Source of the DNA: Plantactinospora mayteni
Lineage (GTDB): Bacteria > Actinomycetota > Actinomycetes > Mycobacteriales > Micromonosporaceae
DNA: 64,000 bases
Direction of reading: 5' to 3'
NCBI RefSeq assembly: GCF_016862935.1
Contig: NZ_BONX01000009.1
Location: 62,001-126,000, forward strand
The translations under genes and the position numbers were made by a program. The notes beneath the pieces were generated by a model, which did no database searches, had not been told where the DNA came from, and saw only the letters and a program-made list of their open reading frames with translations. Each line of letters opens with the position of its first letter. Within the stretch, counting starts at the first letter, position 1. Of the stretch, positions 37,477-45,189 are shown piece after piece.

Positions 37477-37552
37477 TGCCGTAAGTTTTCCTGTTCACGG
37501 CGGGCTTGAAGGGCTGATGCCCCGCCGGACGGGTCGTCGGGAAGGGGTAACG

Positions 37553-38629
37553 GTGGAAACGACGCCGGGAGGTGTGGCGGTGACGTCGGCGGTCGGGCTG
37601 CGCCGGGTAGTCGAGCCGGCCGGGGTGCTGCCGCAGGCGGCGTACCGGCTGGACGCCCGGGGAGCGATCGCCGCCGACGAGGTCCGGATCCGGGTGGAGC
37701 GGCTGAACCTGGACGCGGCGAGCTTCCGGCAGTTGTCGGAGAAGCACGGCGGGGACGGGGCGGCGGTCCGGGCCGAGGTGCTGGAGATCATCCGCGAGCG
37801 CGGCAAGATGCAGAATCCGGTCACCGGTTCGGGCGGGATGCTGGTCGGCACGGTCGCCGAGGTGGGACCGGAGTCACCGCTGCCGGTCAAGCCCGGCGAC
37901 CGGGTGGCGACGCTGGTGTCGCTGACCCTGACCCCGCTGGCGATCACCGACGACCTGGCGGACTGGGACGGCCGCTCCGAGCAGGTACCGTGCGCCGGGC
38001 GTGCGATCCTGTTCGCCAGGTCGATCGTGGCCGTACTCCCGGACGACCTCGACCCCCGGCTGAGCCTGGCGGTCTTCGACGTCTGCGGTGCCCCGGCGCT
38101 GACCGCCCGGACCGTGCGCGGCCATGCCGCCCGGCGGGCGGACGGCGCCCCGGCGGTGGCGGTGCTCGGCGGGGCCGGCAAGAGCGGCTCGCTGGCCCTG
38201 GCCGCCGCCCGGCAGGCGGGTGCCGGCCGGACCGTCGGGGTGGTGCCGGTGCCGGCCGAGCGGGACCGGCTGGTCGCCGCCGGGCTGGCCGACGAGGTGG
38301 TACTCGCCGACGCCCGGGATCCGGTGGCGCTGGCGTCGGCGGTGACCGGTGCGTTGGGTGGGCCGGCGGATGTCACGGTGGTCTGTGTCGACGTGCCCGG
38401 ATGTGAGCACGGGGCGATCCTGGCCACCGCCGACGGCGGGACGGTGGTCTTCTTCTCGATGGCGACGAGTTTCGCCTCGGCGGCGCTCGGCGCGGAGGGA
38501 CTGGCCGCCGACGTGACGATGCTGATCGGCAACGGCTACCTGCCGGGGCACGCCGAGTACGCGCTGTCGCTGCTGCGTACGGTGCCCGGAGTGCGCGCGC
38601 TGTTCACGGACCGGCTGGCGGCAGACTGA
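37553..38629 (+). CDS. kdd: L-erythro-3,5-diaminohexanoate dehydrogenase
   Basis: NAD-dependent oxidation of 3,5-diaminohexanoate to 5-amino-3-oxohexanoate, third step of the aminomutase route of lysine breakdown. About 358 residues, medium-chain dehydrogenase-like, with nucleotide-binding AVLGGAGKSGSLAL and the family signature RGKMQNPVTGSGGMLVGTV. I prefer GTG 37553 because GGGAAGGGG lies just upstream; ATG 37517 is the longer alternative. It is the first gene of the rightward lysine operon. Confidence 0.88.
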   Translation: METTPGGVAVTSAVGLRRVVEPAGVLPQAAYRLDARGAIAADEVRIRVERLNLDAASFRQLSEKHGGDGAAVRAEVLEIIRERGKMQNPVTGSGGMLVGTVAEVGPESPLPVKPGDRVATLVSLTLTPLAITDDLADWDGRSEQVPCAGRAILFARSIVAVLPDDLDPRLSLAVFDVCGAPALTARTVRGHAARRADGAPAVAVLGGAGKSGSLALAAARQAGAGRTVGVVPVPAERDRLVAAGLADEVVLADARDPVALASAVTGALGGPADVTVVCVDVPGCEHGAILATADGGTVVFFSMATSFASAALGAEGLAADVTMLIGNGYLPGHAEYALSLLRTVPGVRALFTDRLAAD

Positions 38630-38633
38630 TCCC

Positions 38634-40232
38634 ATGACGAACCCCTCGACTCTCTTCCGTGGCGGCCGGCTCTACTGCCCGGCCGATCCGCAGGCCACCG
38701 CGCTGCTGGTCCGGGACGGCCGGATCGACTGGCTCGGCACCGACGCCGACGCCCCGGCGGCCGACCGGGTCGTGGAGCTGGACGGCGGCCTGGTGACCCC
38801 GGCGTTCGTGGACGCGCACGTGCACGCCACCGACACCGGGCTGGCGCTGTCCGGGCTGGACCTGTCCGGGGCGCGCTCGGCCGCCGACGTCTGCGCGGCG
38901 GTCGCCGGGTTCGCGGCGGGGTTGCCGGCCGACGCGGTGCTGCTCGGGCACGGCTGGGACGAGTCGGGCTGGTCGGACCGGCGGGTACCGGACGCGGCGG
39001 AGCTGGACCGGGCGGCCGGCGGCCGGCGGGTGTATCTGGCGCAGGCGTCGATCCATTCCGCGCTCTGCTCGTCGGCGCTGCTGGCGGCGGTGCCGGAGGT
39101 GGCCGGGGCGGCGGGCTACGACGCGTCGGGGTGGCTGCGCCGGGACGCCCACCACGTGGTGCGGGAGCTGGCCTTGGGCTCGGTGACCGATGCCCAGCGT
39201 CGGGCGGCGCAGCGGGTGGCGTTGCGCCGGGCGGCGTCGTTGGGGATCGCCGCGGTGCACGAGTGCGGCGGCCCGGAGATCTCCAGCGAGGCGGACTTCA
39301 CGGCTCTGCTCGGCCTCTCCGGTGTCGAGGGTCCGGAGGTGTACGGCTACTGGGGCGAGTTGATGGGTGCGGAGCGGGCCCGGGAGCTGGGTGCGGTCGG
39401 CGCCGGTGGTGACCTGTTCGCCGACGGGGCGCTGGGGGCGCGTACGGCGCACGTGTCGGTGCCGTACGACGACGGTGAGCCGGGGGCGTGCGGGCACGGC
39501 TATCTGACCTCGGCGCAGGTACGGGATCATCTGCTGGACTGTGCGGCGCACGGGGTGCAGGGCGGTTTCCACGCGATCGGGGACGCGGCGATCGACACGG
39601 TGTTGTCCGGGTTTTCCGGTGCGGCCGAGGTGCTCGGGGTGGACCGGTTGCGGGCGGCTCGGCACCGGATCGAGCATGCCGAGATCATGAACAAGCGGCT
39701 GATCGCCGGGTTCGTCGAGTACGGGATCGTGGCGAGCATGCAGCCGGCATTCGACCGGTTGTGGGGCGGTGAGCAGCGGATGTACGCGTCGCGGCTGGGT
39801 GTGCGGCGGTCGTTGGAGTCGAATCCGATGGGTGCGATGCACGGGGTGGGGGTGACGCTGGCGTTCGGTTCGGATTCGCCGGTGACGCCGTTGGATCCGT
39901 GGGGTTCGGTGCGGGCGGCGGTGGCGCATTTCAACCCGGCGCAGCGGATGAGTGTGCGGGCGGCGTTCGCGGCGCACACCCGGGGTGGCTGGCGGGCGGT
40001 GCCGGCGGGCGCGGGTGGCCGGGATCCGCGGCTGACCGAGGGGATGCTGGTGCCGGGTGCGGCGGCGACGTTCGCGGTCTGGTCGACGCCGGCCGGGGTG
40101 GACGGTGGGCTGCCGGTGCTGGTGTCGGCGAGCCCGGAGGAGCGCGGGCCGGACGATCCGACGCCGCTGCCGACGTGCCGCCGGACGGTGTTGCGCGGTT
40201 CGGTGATCTACGACGGGGAGGACGCGTCGTGA
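38634..40232 (+). CDS. Amidohydrolase family protein (YtcJ type)
   Basis: Metal-dependent hydrolase of 532 residues. It has an N-terminal beta-sandwich (FRGGRLYCPADP...), the first metal motif DAHVHATD, the second at GGFHAIGDAA, HRIEHAEIM, and the catalytic Asp in FGSDSPVTPLDPW. Substrates of this class vary widely. It begins 5 bases after kdd and ends 22 bases before kamD, so it is embedded in the lysine operon. It may release or recycle an intermediate such as a lactam of an amino acid, but that is speculation. Confidence 0.85.
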   Translation: MTNPSTLFRGGRLYCPADPQATALLVRDGRIDWLGTDADAPAADRVVELDGGLVTPAFVDAHVHATDTGLALSGLDLSGARSAADVCAAVAGFAAGLPADAVLLGHGWDESGWSDRRVPDAAELDRAAGGRRVYLAQASIHSALCSSALLAAVPEVAGAAGYDASGWLRRDAHHVVRELALGSVTDAQRRAAQRVALRRAASLGIAAVHECGGPEISSEADFTALLGLSGVEGPEVYGYWGELMGAERARELGAVGAGGDLFADGALGARTAHVSVPYDDGEPGACGHGYLTSAQVRDHLLDCAAHGVQGGFHAIGDAAIDTVLSGFSGAAEVLGVDRLRAARHRIEHAEIMNKRLIAGFVEYGIVASMQPAFDRLWGGEQRMYASRLGVRRSLESNPMGAMHGVGVTLAFGSDSPVTPLDPWGSVRAAVAHFNPAQRMSVRAAFAAHTRGGWRAVPAGAGGRDPRLTEGMLVPGAAATFAVWSTPAGVDGGLPVLVSASPEERGPDDPTPLPTCRRTVLRGSVIYDGEDAS

Positions 40233-40253
40233 CGGAATGGTGGAGGGTCGCCG

Positions 40254-41861
40254 ATGGCACGGGATAGTGGGTCGGGTGGCAAGCTGGCGCTGGATCCGGT
40301 GTTGGTCGGCCGGGCCCGGGAGTTGGCTCGGCGGGCCGGGCAGCCGGTGGTGGAGTTGGCCCGGGGCCACACGACGGTGTCGGTGGAGCGGGCGGTGTTG
40401 CGGCTGGCCGGGGTGACCGGTGCGGATCCGGACGGGATTCCATGGGTGAACCGGCTGGTCGACGCGGTGGTCGCGGACGTCGGTCTGGCGCACGGGGTGG
40501 CGGTGCCGGTCTTCGACGCGCTGCGGCGCGAGCTGGGTGTGCCGATTCCGGCGGGTTCGGATGTCGGGGCGGCGGTGACGTTGCTGGCCCAGAAGGCGGC
40601 GGCCGGGTCGGTCCGGTTCGAGGTGCCGGCGGGCCGGGCGGCGCGGTCGGCCGGGGCGGCGGCGCGTCGGGCGGTCGGCGTCGGGCTGCGCCGGATCGAC
40701 CGCCGTCGTTCGGAGCGGGATCGGATGGTACGCCGGCACGGCGATCCGGGTCAGCGGCCGTGGATCTATCTGATCGTGGCGACCGGCGACATCTACGAGG
40801 ACATTCCGCAGGCGCAGGCGGCGGCGCGGGCCGGGGCGGACGTGATCGCGGTGATCCGGTCGACGGGGCAGTCGTTGCTGGACTACGTACCGGAGGGGGC
40901 GACCCGGGAGGGGTTCGCCGGCACGTACGCGACGCAGCAGAACTTCCGGCTGATGCGGGCGGCGCTGGACGACTCGTCGCGGGAGTTGGGCCGGTACGTG
41001 CGGCTGACCAACTACGCCTCCGGGTTGTGCATGCCGGAGATGGCGGTACTGGCCGGCCTGGAGCGGCTGGACATGATGCTGAACGACTCGATGTACGGGA
41101 TCCTGTTCCGGGACATCAATCCGGTACGGACCTTCGTGGACCAGCGGTTCTCCCGGCAGGTGCACGCCCGGGCCGGGATCGTCATCAACACCGGTGAGGA
41201 CAACTATCTGACCACGGCGGACGCGGTCGACGAGGCGCACACGGTGACGGTGTCGCAGCTGCTCAACGAGTACTTCGCGCACGAGGCGGGGTTGCCGGAC
41301 GCGCAGTTGGGGCTGGGGCACGCGTTCGAGATCGACCCGGATCTGCCGGAGTCGTTCCGGCTGGAGTTGGCGCACGCGCTGCTGGCCCGGGAGTTGTTCC
41401 CGGACGCGCCGTTGAAGTGGATGCCGCCGACCCGGCACATGACCGGGGACGTGTTCCGGGGCAATCTGCTGGACGGGTTCTTCAATCTGGTCGGGACGAT
41501 GACCGGGCAGGGGATCCTGCTGGTGGGGATGATGACCGAGGCGGTGGTGACGCCGTGGCTGTCGGACCGGGACCTCGCCCTACAGAACGTCCGGTACGTG
41601 TTGGGCGCGGCCGGCGGGCTGCACGAGGATTTCGTGCCGGCGCCGGGCGGGTTCATCCAGCGGCGGGCGGCGACGGTGCTCGGTGAGGCGGTGGCGTTGC
41701 TGGAGCGGATCGTCGACGGTGGGCTGTTGCCGGCGATCGCGGACGGCACGTTCGGGATCACGAAGCGGCCGGCGGATCGGGGTCGTGGCCTGGACGGGGT
41801 GGCGGCGCACGCCGACGACTACTACAACCCGGCGACGGAGCTGTTGGAGGCGGGATCGTGA
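40254..41861 (+). CDS. kamD: Lysine 5,6-aminomutase alpha subunit
   Basis: Adenosylcobalamin- and PLP-dependent enzyme that moves the terminal amino group of beta-lysine (or D-lysine) from C6 to C5. This is the large TIM-barrel subunit, 535 residues. Conserved stretches include IYLIVATGDIYEDIPQAQAA, TNYASGLCMPEMAVLAGLER and NTGEDNYLTTADAV. GGTGGAGGG precedes the ATG. The stop overlaps the kamE start (GTGA), matching the fixed pairing of the two subunits. Confidence 0.94.
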   Translation: MARDSGSGGKLALDPVLVGRARELARRAGQPVVELARGHTTVSVERAVLRLAGVTGADPDGIPWVNRLVDAVVADVGLAHGVAVPVFDALRRELGVPIPAGSDVGAAVTLLAQKAAAGSVRFEVPAGRAARSAGAAARRAVGVGLRRIDRRRSERDRMVRRHGDPGQRPWIYLIVATGDIYEDIPQAQAAARAGADVIAVIRSTGQSLLDYVPEGATREGFAGTYATQQNFRLMRAALDDSSRELGRYVRLTNYASGLCMPEMAVLAGLERLDMMLNDSMYGILFRDINPVRTFVDQRFSRQVHARAGIVINTGEDNYLTTADAVDEAHTVTVSQLLNEYFAHEAGLPDAQLGLGHAFEIDPDLPESFRLELAHALLARELFPDAPLKWMPPTRHMTGDVFRGNLLDGFFNLVGTMTGQGILLVGMMTEAVVTPWLSDRDLALQNVRYVLGAAGGLHEDFVPAPGGFIQRRAATVLGEAVALLERIVDGGLLPAIADGTFGITKRPADRGRGLDGVAAHADDYYNPATELLEAGS

Positions 41862-42691
41862 GCGGCGGTCCGATCGTGCGGCCGTACGGGGACGCGACCG
41901 GGGACGGGATGGTGCAGGTGTCGTTCACCCTGCCGGTGCCGCACGACAAGCGGGCGGAGGGGGCGGCGCTGCAACTGGCGGCGAAGATGGGGCTGGACCC
42001 GGCGATGCTGGTGCACTCCCGCCAGATGGGTGACGGTTTCACCTTCTTCGTCGTCTACGGCCGGGTGAGCCATCTGGTGGACCTGTCGGCGGTGCGGGTG
42101 GTGGAGCGGGACTATCCGCTGCTGTCGGCGAAGGAGGTCAACGGCCTCATCCGGCGGCGGCTGCGCCGCAAGCTGTCGGTGGTCGGGGCGTGCATCGGCA
42201 CCGACGCGCACACGGTCGGAATCGACGCGATCCTGAACGTGAAGGGGATCGCCGGAGAGAAGGGCCTGGAGTACTACCGGGAGTTGCGGGTGACGAACCT
42301 GGGCGCCCAGGTGAGCGTGCCGGACCTGGTGGCGGCGGCCCGGGCGGAGCGGGCGGACGCGGTGCTGGTGTCGCAGGTGGTGACGCAGCGGGACGCGCAT
42401 CTGCACAACACCCGGGAGATGTCGGCGGCGTTCCGGGAGGCGATGCCGGTGGGCCGGCGTCCGCTGCTGGTGGTCGGCGGTCCCCGGTTCGACGAGTTGA
42501 TGGCCGGCGAGCTGGGCGTGGACCGGATCTTCGGCCGGGGTACCACGCCGGGTGAGGTGGCCAGCTATCTGGTGCACCGGCTGGTGGCCGGCGGCGCGGC
42601 GGGACCGGCCCGGGCGGCGGCCGGAGCGACGGCGGCACCCGGTGATCGGGATCGGTCAGCGGGGCGGGGAACGGAAGGGGTGGGCGGATGA
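41858..42691 (+). CDS. kamE: Lysine 5,6-aminomutase beta subunit
   Basis: Cobalamin-binding subunit of the same enzyme. It has 277 residues. The base-off B12 motif D116-x-H118-xx-G121 lies in GTDAHTVGIDAILNVKG, followed by the Rossmann-type B12 fold (VLVSQVVTQRD, LLVVGGPRF). The N-terminal dimerisation region reads VQVSFTLPVPHDKRAEGAAL. The last 35 residues are Ala/Gly-rich. The GTG overlaps the kamD stop, and the kal ATG overlaps its own stop. Confidence 0.94.
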   Translation: MSGGPIVRPYGDATGDGMVQVSFTLPVPHDKRAEGAALQLAAKMGLDPAMLVHSRQMGDGFTFFVVYGRVSHLVDLSAVRVVERDYPLLSAKEVNGLIRRRLRRKLSVVGACIGTDAHTVGIDAILNVKGIAGEKGLEYYRELRVTNLGAQVSVPDLVAAARAERADAVLVSQVVTQRDAHLHNTREMSAAFREAMPVGRRPLLVVGGPRFDELMAGELGVDRIFGRGTTPGEVASYLVHRLVAGGAAGPARAAAGATAAPGDRDRSAGRGTEGVGG

Positions 42692-43164
42692 CCGGAGTTG
42701 ACGGGGCGGCGGATCCACGGCTGGGGCTGACGGTGCTGCACCGCCGGTACGTGCCGTACTCGCACGCGCACTACGCCGGCAACCTGGTGGACGGGGCGTA
42801 CGCGCTGGCGTTGTTCGGTGACGTGGCGACCGAGGTGTGTATCCGGACCGACGGCGACGAGGGGCTGTTCGCCGGCTACGCGGAGGTGCGGTTCCAGGCG
42901 CCGATCCGGGCCGGGGACGTGCTGGAGGTGGCGGCGACGGTAACCCGGGTCGGCAGCCGGAGCCGCACGTGCGAGTTCGAGTGCCGGGTGGTGTGCCGGG
43001 GCCGGCCGGACCGGGGCGAGTCGGCGGCCGAGGTACTCGATCCGCCGCTGGTGGCGGTGACCGCCGTCGGCACGGTGGTGGTCCCGGCCGCGGCTGCCGA
43101 GTCGGAAGCCGCTGGTGCGGCGGGCGGTCCGCTGCCAGCGCCGGCCGATGGCGGGCCCTGGTAG
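42688..43164 (+). CDS. kal: 3-aminobutyryl-CoA ammonia-lyase (hotdog fold)
   Basis: Removes ammonia from 3-aminobutyryl-CoA to give crotonyl-CoA, the last lysine-specific step. It has 158 residues. The segment SHAHYAGNLVDGAYALALFG through CIRTDGDEGLFAGYAEVRFQ closely follows characterised Kal proteins and holds the hotdog-fold active-site region. The final 30 residues are an added Ala/Gly/Pro tail. It overlaps kamE by 4 bases (ATGA). A generic acyl-CoA thioesterase is the alternative reading. Confidence 0.85.
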   Translation: MTGVDGAADPRLGLTVLHRRYVPYSHAHYAGNLVDGAYALALFGDVATEVCIRTDGDEGLFAGYAEVRFQAPIRAGDVLEVAATVTRVGSRSRTCEFECRVVCRGRPDRGESAAEVLDPPLVAVTAVGTVVVPAAAAESEAAGAAGGPLPAPADGGPW

Positions 43165-43166
43165 CG

Positions 43167-44510
43167 GTGACCTCGTACGCGGTCTGCGCCGACGTCGGCT
43201 CCACCTGGACGAAGGTGGCGGTGGTCGATCTCGCCGACGGCACGTTGCTGGCCTCGGCGTCCGGTCGGACCACGGTCGGCACCGACGTGCTGCACGGCCT
43301 GGACGCGGCGGTGGCCGAGGCGACCGCCGGGCTGTCCGGTGCGGCGTCGGCGCCCTGGTACGTCTGTTCGTCGGCCGGTGGCGGGCTGCGGCTGGCGGTA
43401 CTCGGCTACGAGGAGTTGGTCACTGCCCGGGCCGGGTACCAGGTCGGGTTGTCGGCCGGGGCCCGGGTGGTGCACGTCGGCGCCGGCCGGCTCGACGGGG
43501 CGGGGCTGGCGGCGTTGCGGGCTGCCCGGCCGGACGTGCTGCTGCTGGTCGGCGGGACCGACGGCGGGGACGCGGAGGTGTTGACCGCGAACGCCGGCCG
43601 GCTGGCCCGGGCCCGCTGGCGGGTGCCGGTGGTGGTGGCCGGGAACGCGGTGGCCGCCCCGGCGGTCCGGGAGCTGCTGGCCGGGCGCGGGGTGCCGGTG
43701 ACGGTGGCCGACAACGTGCTGCCGTCGATCGGCGTACTGGCGGCGGGGCCGGCCCGGGCGGCGATCCGGGAGGTGTTCCTGCGGCACGTGATCGGCGGCA
43801 AGCGGCTCTCCCGGGGTGGCCGGTTCGCCGGGCTGGTCCGGGCGGCGACCCCGGACGCGGTGTTGACCGGGGTGGAGTCGCTCGCCGACCAGCTCGGCGG
43901 TGACCTGCTGGTGGTCGACGTCGGCGGGGCCACCACCGACGTGTACTCGGTGCTGGTGCCGGACGAGCGGGCCGGCGGTCCGGGGCAACCGGCGGCCGGG
44001 ATGCTGTGGCGGGCCCGGACCGTCGAGGGTGATCTCGGGATGCGGTGGAGCGCGCCCGGGGTGGTGCGGGCGGCGCTGGCCGAGCGGCTGCTGTCACCGG
44101 CCGAGGAGGGGCCGTTGGCGACGCTGGCGGCGATGCTGGCGGCCGAACCGGGCCGGCTGGTGGTCGACAACCCGGAGCGGGCGGCCGAGCGTCAGATCGC
44201 CGCCCTGGCCGCGGTACTGGCAGTACGCCGGCACGCCCGGGGTGGCGGTGCGGCCGGGCAGCCGGCGCGGGATCTGCGGGACGTACGGCTGCTGGTCGGC
44301 TCCGGCGGGGTACTCCGGCACGCCGAGCCGGTGGCCGCGGCCGGGGTACTCGACGGGGTGTTGACCGACCACGCCGGCGGCTGGCCGCTGCCCCGGGCCG
44401 CCCGTACGGTGGTCGACGTCACGTACGTGCTGGCGGCGGCGGGGCTGTTGGCGCAGCCGCATCCGGTGGCGGCGGCCGGGCTGCTGCGCCGGCACCTGCT
44501 GGCCGGCTGA
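43167..44510 (+). CDS. MutL/GlmL-family ATPase, probable aminomutase reactivase
   Basis: 447 residues with the actin-like ATPase fold. The phosphate-1 motif is CADVGSTWTKVAVVDL, phosphate-2 is LVVDVGGATTDVYSVL, and an adenosine-site LLVGSGGVLRHA closes the fold. Relatives sit beside glutamate mutase, ornithine aminomutase and lysine 5,6-aminomutase and are thought to exchange damaged cobalamin. GTG 43167 lies 2 bases after the kal stop, so it ends the lysine operon. The reactivase role is inferred from the family and context. Confidence 0.82.
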   Translation: MTSYAVCADVGSTWTKVAVVDLADGTLLASASGRTTVGTDVLHGLDAAVAEATAGLSGAASAPWYVCSSAGGGLRLAVLGYEELVTARAGYQVGLSAGARVVHVGAGRLDGAGLAALRAARPDVLLLVGGTDGGDAEVLTANAGRLARARWRVPVVVAGNAVAAPAVRELLAGRGVPVTVADNVLPSIGVLAAGPARAAIREVFLRHVIGGKRLSRGGRFAGLVRAATPDAVLTGVESLADQLGGDLLVVDVGGATTDVYSVLVPDERAGGPGQPAAGMLWRARTVEGDLGMRWSAPGVVRAALAERLLSPAEEGPLATLAAMLAAEPGRLVVDNPERAAERQIAALAAVLAVRRHARGGGAAGQPARDLRDVRLLVGSGGVLRHAEPVAAAGVLDGVLTDHAGGWPLPRAARTVVDVTYVLAAAGLLAQPHPVAAAGLLRRHLLAG

Positions 44511-44618
44511 TTCGTCGACCGGGGCGTGTCCGGCCGGCGAACGGGAGGCGAACCGGGGGCGGCGCGGCGCGCCGGATCCGACACGCCGCATCGAACGGGA
44601 CGACTGGCCGGGGGGCGG

Positions 44619-44649
44619 TTGACAGTGCCCGGGGGGTACCACGTACCGT
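44619..44649 (+). promoter_or_regulatory. SigA-like promoter of the candidate RNA
   Basis: A perfect TTGACA (44619-44624) is followed by TACCGT (44644-44649). The 19-base spacing is longer than optimal. No open frame follows within 300 bases. Confidence 0.45.
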
Positions 44650-44655
44650 CTTTGA

Positions 44656-44954
44656 GTCCTACAACGGGAAGCGGCTGTTGTTCGCTTCGTCCCTTCGTCC
44701 GCTGGCCGAGCGGCATGTGTTCGTGTCGTCGCAACGGCCAGGTCCAGCGGGCGGGGGTCGGCGGGGCGGCGCGAACCGGCTGCGGTTACCGGTGCTCGGG
44801 CAGGGTTTTGCAGGCGGCCAGTAGACAACGGCCCGACGGGAACAGCCAGTTCACGTCAGGTCGGTCCGAAGGTCGTGTTGCGGTGCCCTACCACACCGGC
44901 CGGGGAGGGCCTGGGAGCATCGGGGCGTGGCCTGTCGGCCGCGCCCCGATTTTC
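44656..44954 (+). ncRNA. Candidate structured RNA of about 300 nt, or attenuated lnt leader
   Basis: Bounded by the promoter at 44619-44649 and the terminator at 44919-44954. Internal hairpins include 44666-44693 (GAAGCG with CGCTTC) and 44699-44750 (CCGCTGG with CCAGCGG, extended by CCG/CGG). It does not resemble RNase P, tmRNA, SRP RNA or a cobalamin riboswitch in the conserved boxes I looked for. It could be a free small RNA or a regulatory leader of lnt. Confidence 0.4.
44919..44954 (+). terminator. Strong rho-independent terminator
   Basis: ATCGGGGCGTGGCC (44919-44932) pairs with GGCCGCGCCCCGAT (44937-44950), 14 pairs including one G-T, with loop TGTC and a run of four Ts. It is the clearest intrinsic terminator in the window. 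Confidence 0.85.
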
Positions 44955-45189
44955 GTTCCGGCGCCGCGAGGCGAACAGGTCGCGGCGCCCGGGACGCCGG
45001 CCGGAACGTCTTCGCCGAGACCTGCCCGCGATTCCCCCGGCGGGCGTTTCGACTGTTCCGGGCGGGTTTGTGCCGCTGGGTCGGCGCAGAACCGGCGCGA
45101 CTGCCGGGGCGGGCGGCCGGGCCGGTAGCCTTCCGCGTGGGTCGCACCGGCGCCGGGGCCGGTGGCGTGGGAGAAGACGTGAGGCGCGC

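Larger units (their letters stand above)
44511..45189. other. 680-base gene-free region between the lysine operon and lnt
   Basis: No frame on either strand looks coding. It holds a promoter-like TTGACA, several hairpins and a strong terminator (see the candidate RNA). After the terminator, 44955-45189 holds only GC-rich sequence leading to the lnt start. Confidence 0.6.

Noticed and set aside
37378-40253. Cobalamin riboswitch for the B12-dependent lysine genes
   Set aside because: I looked in the gaps before kdd and kamD. The gaps are too short and show no B12-box-like sequence.
38604-41438. Very long minus-strand frame (over 900 codons) opposite the amidohydrolase and kamD genes
   Set aside because: The codons are the complement of two well-supported genes, and the translation is Arg/Pro/His-rich with no domain. 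It is a high-GC shadow.
44526-45128. Possible protein-coding genes in the gap before lnt
   Set aside because: All frames there have Arg/Gly-rich low-complexity translations, no ribosome binding site, and cross the terminator at 44919-44954.
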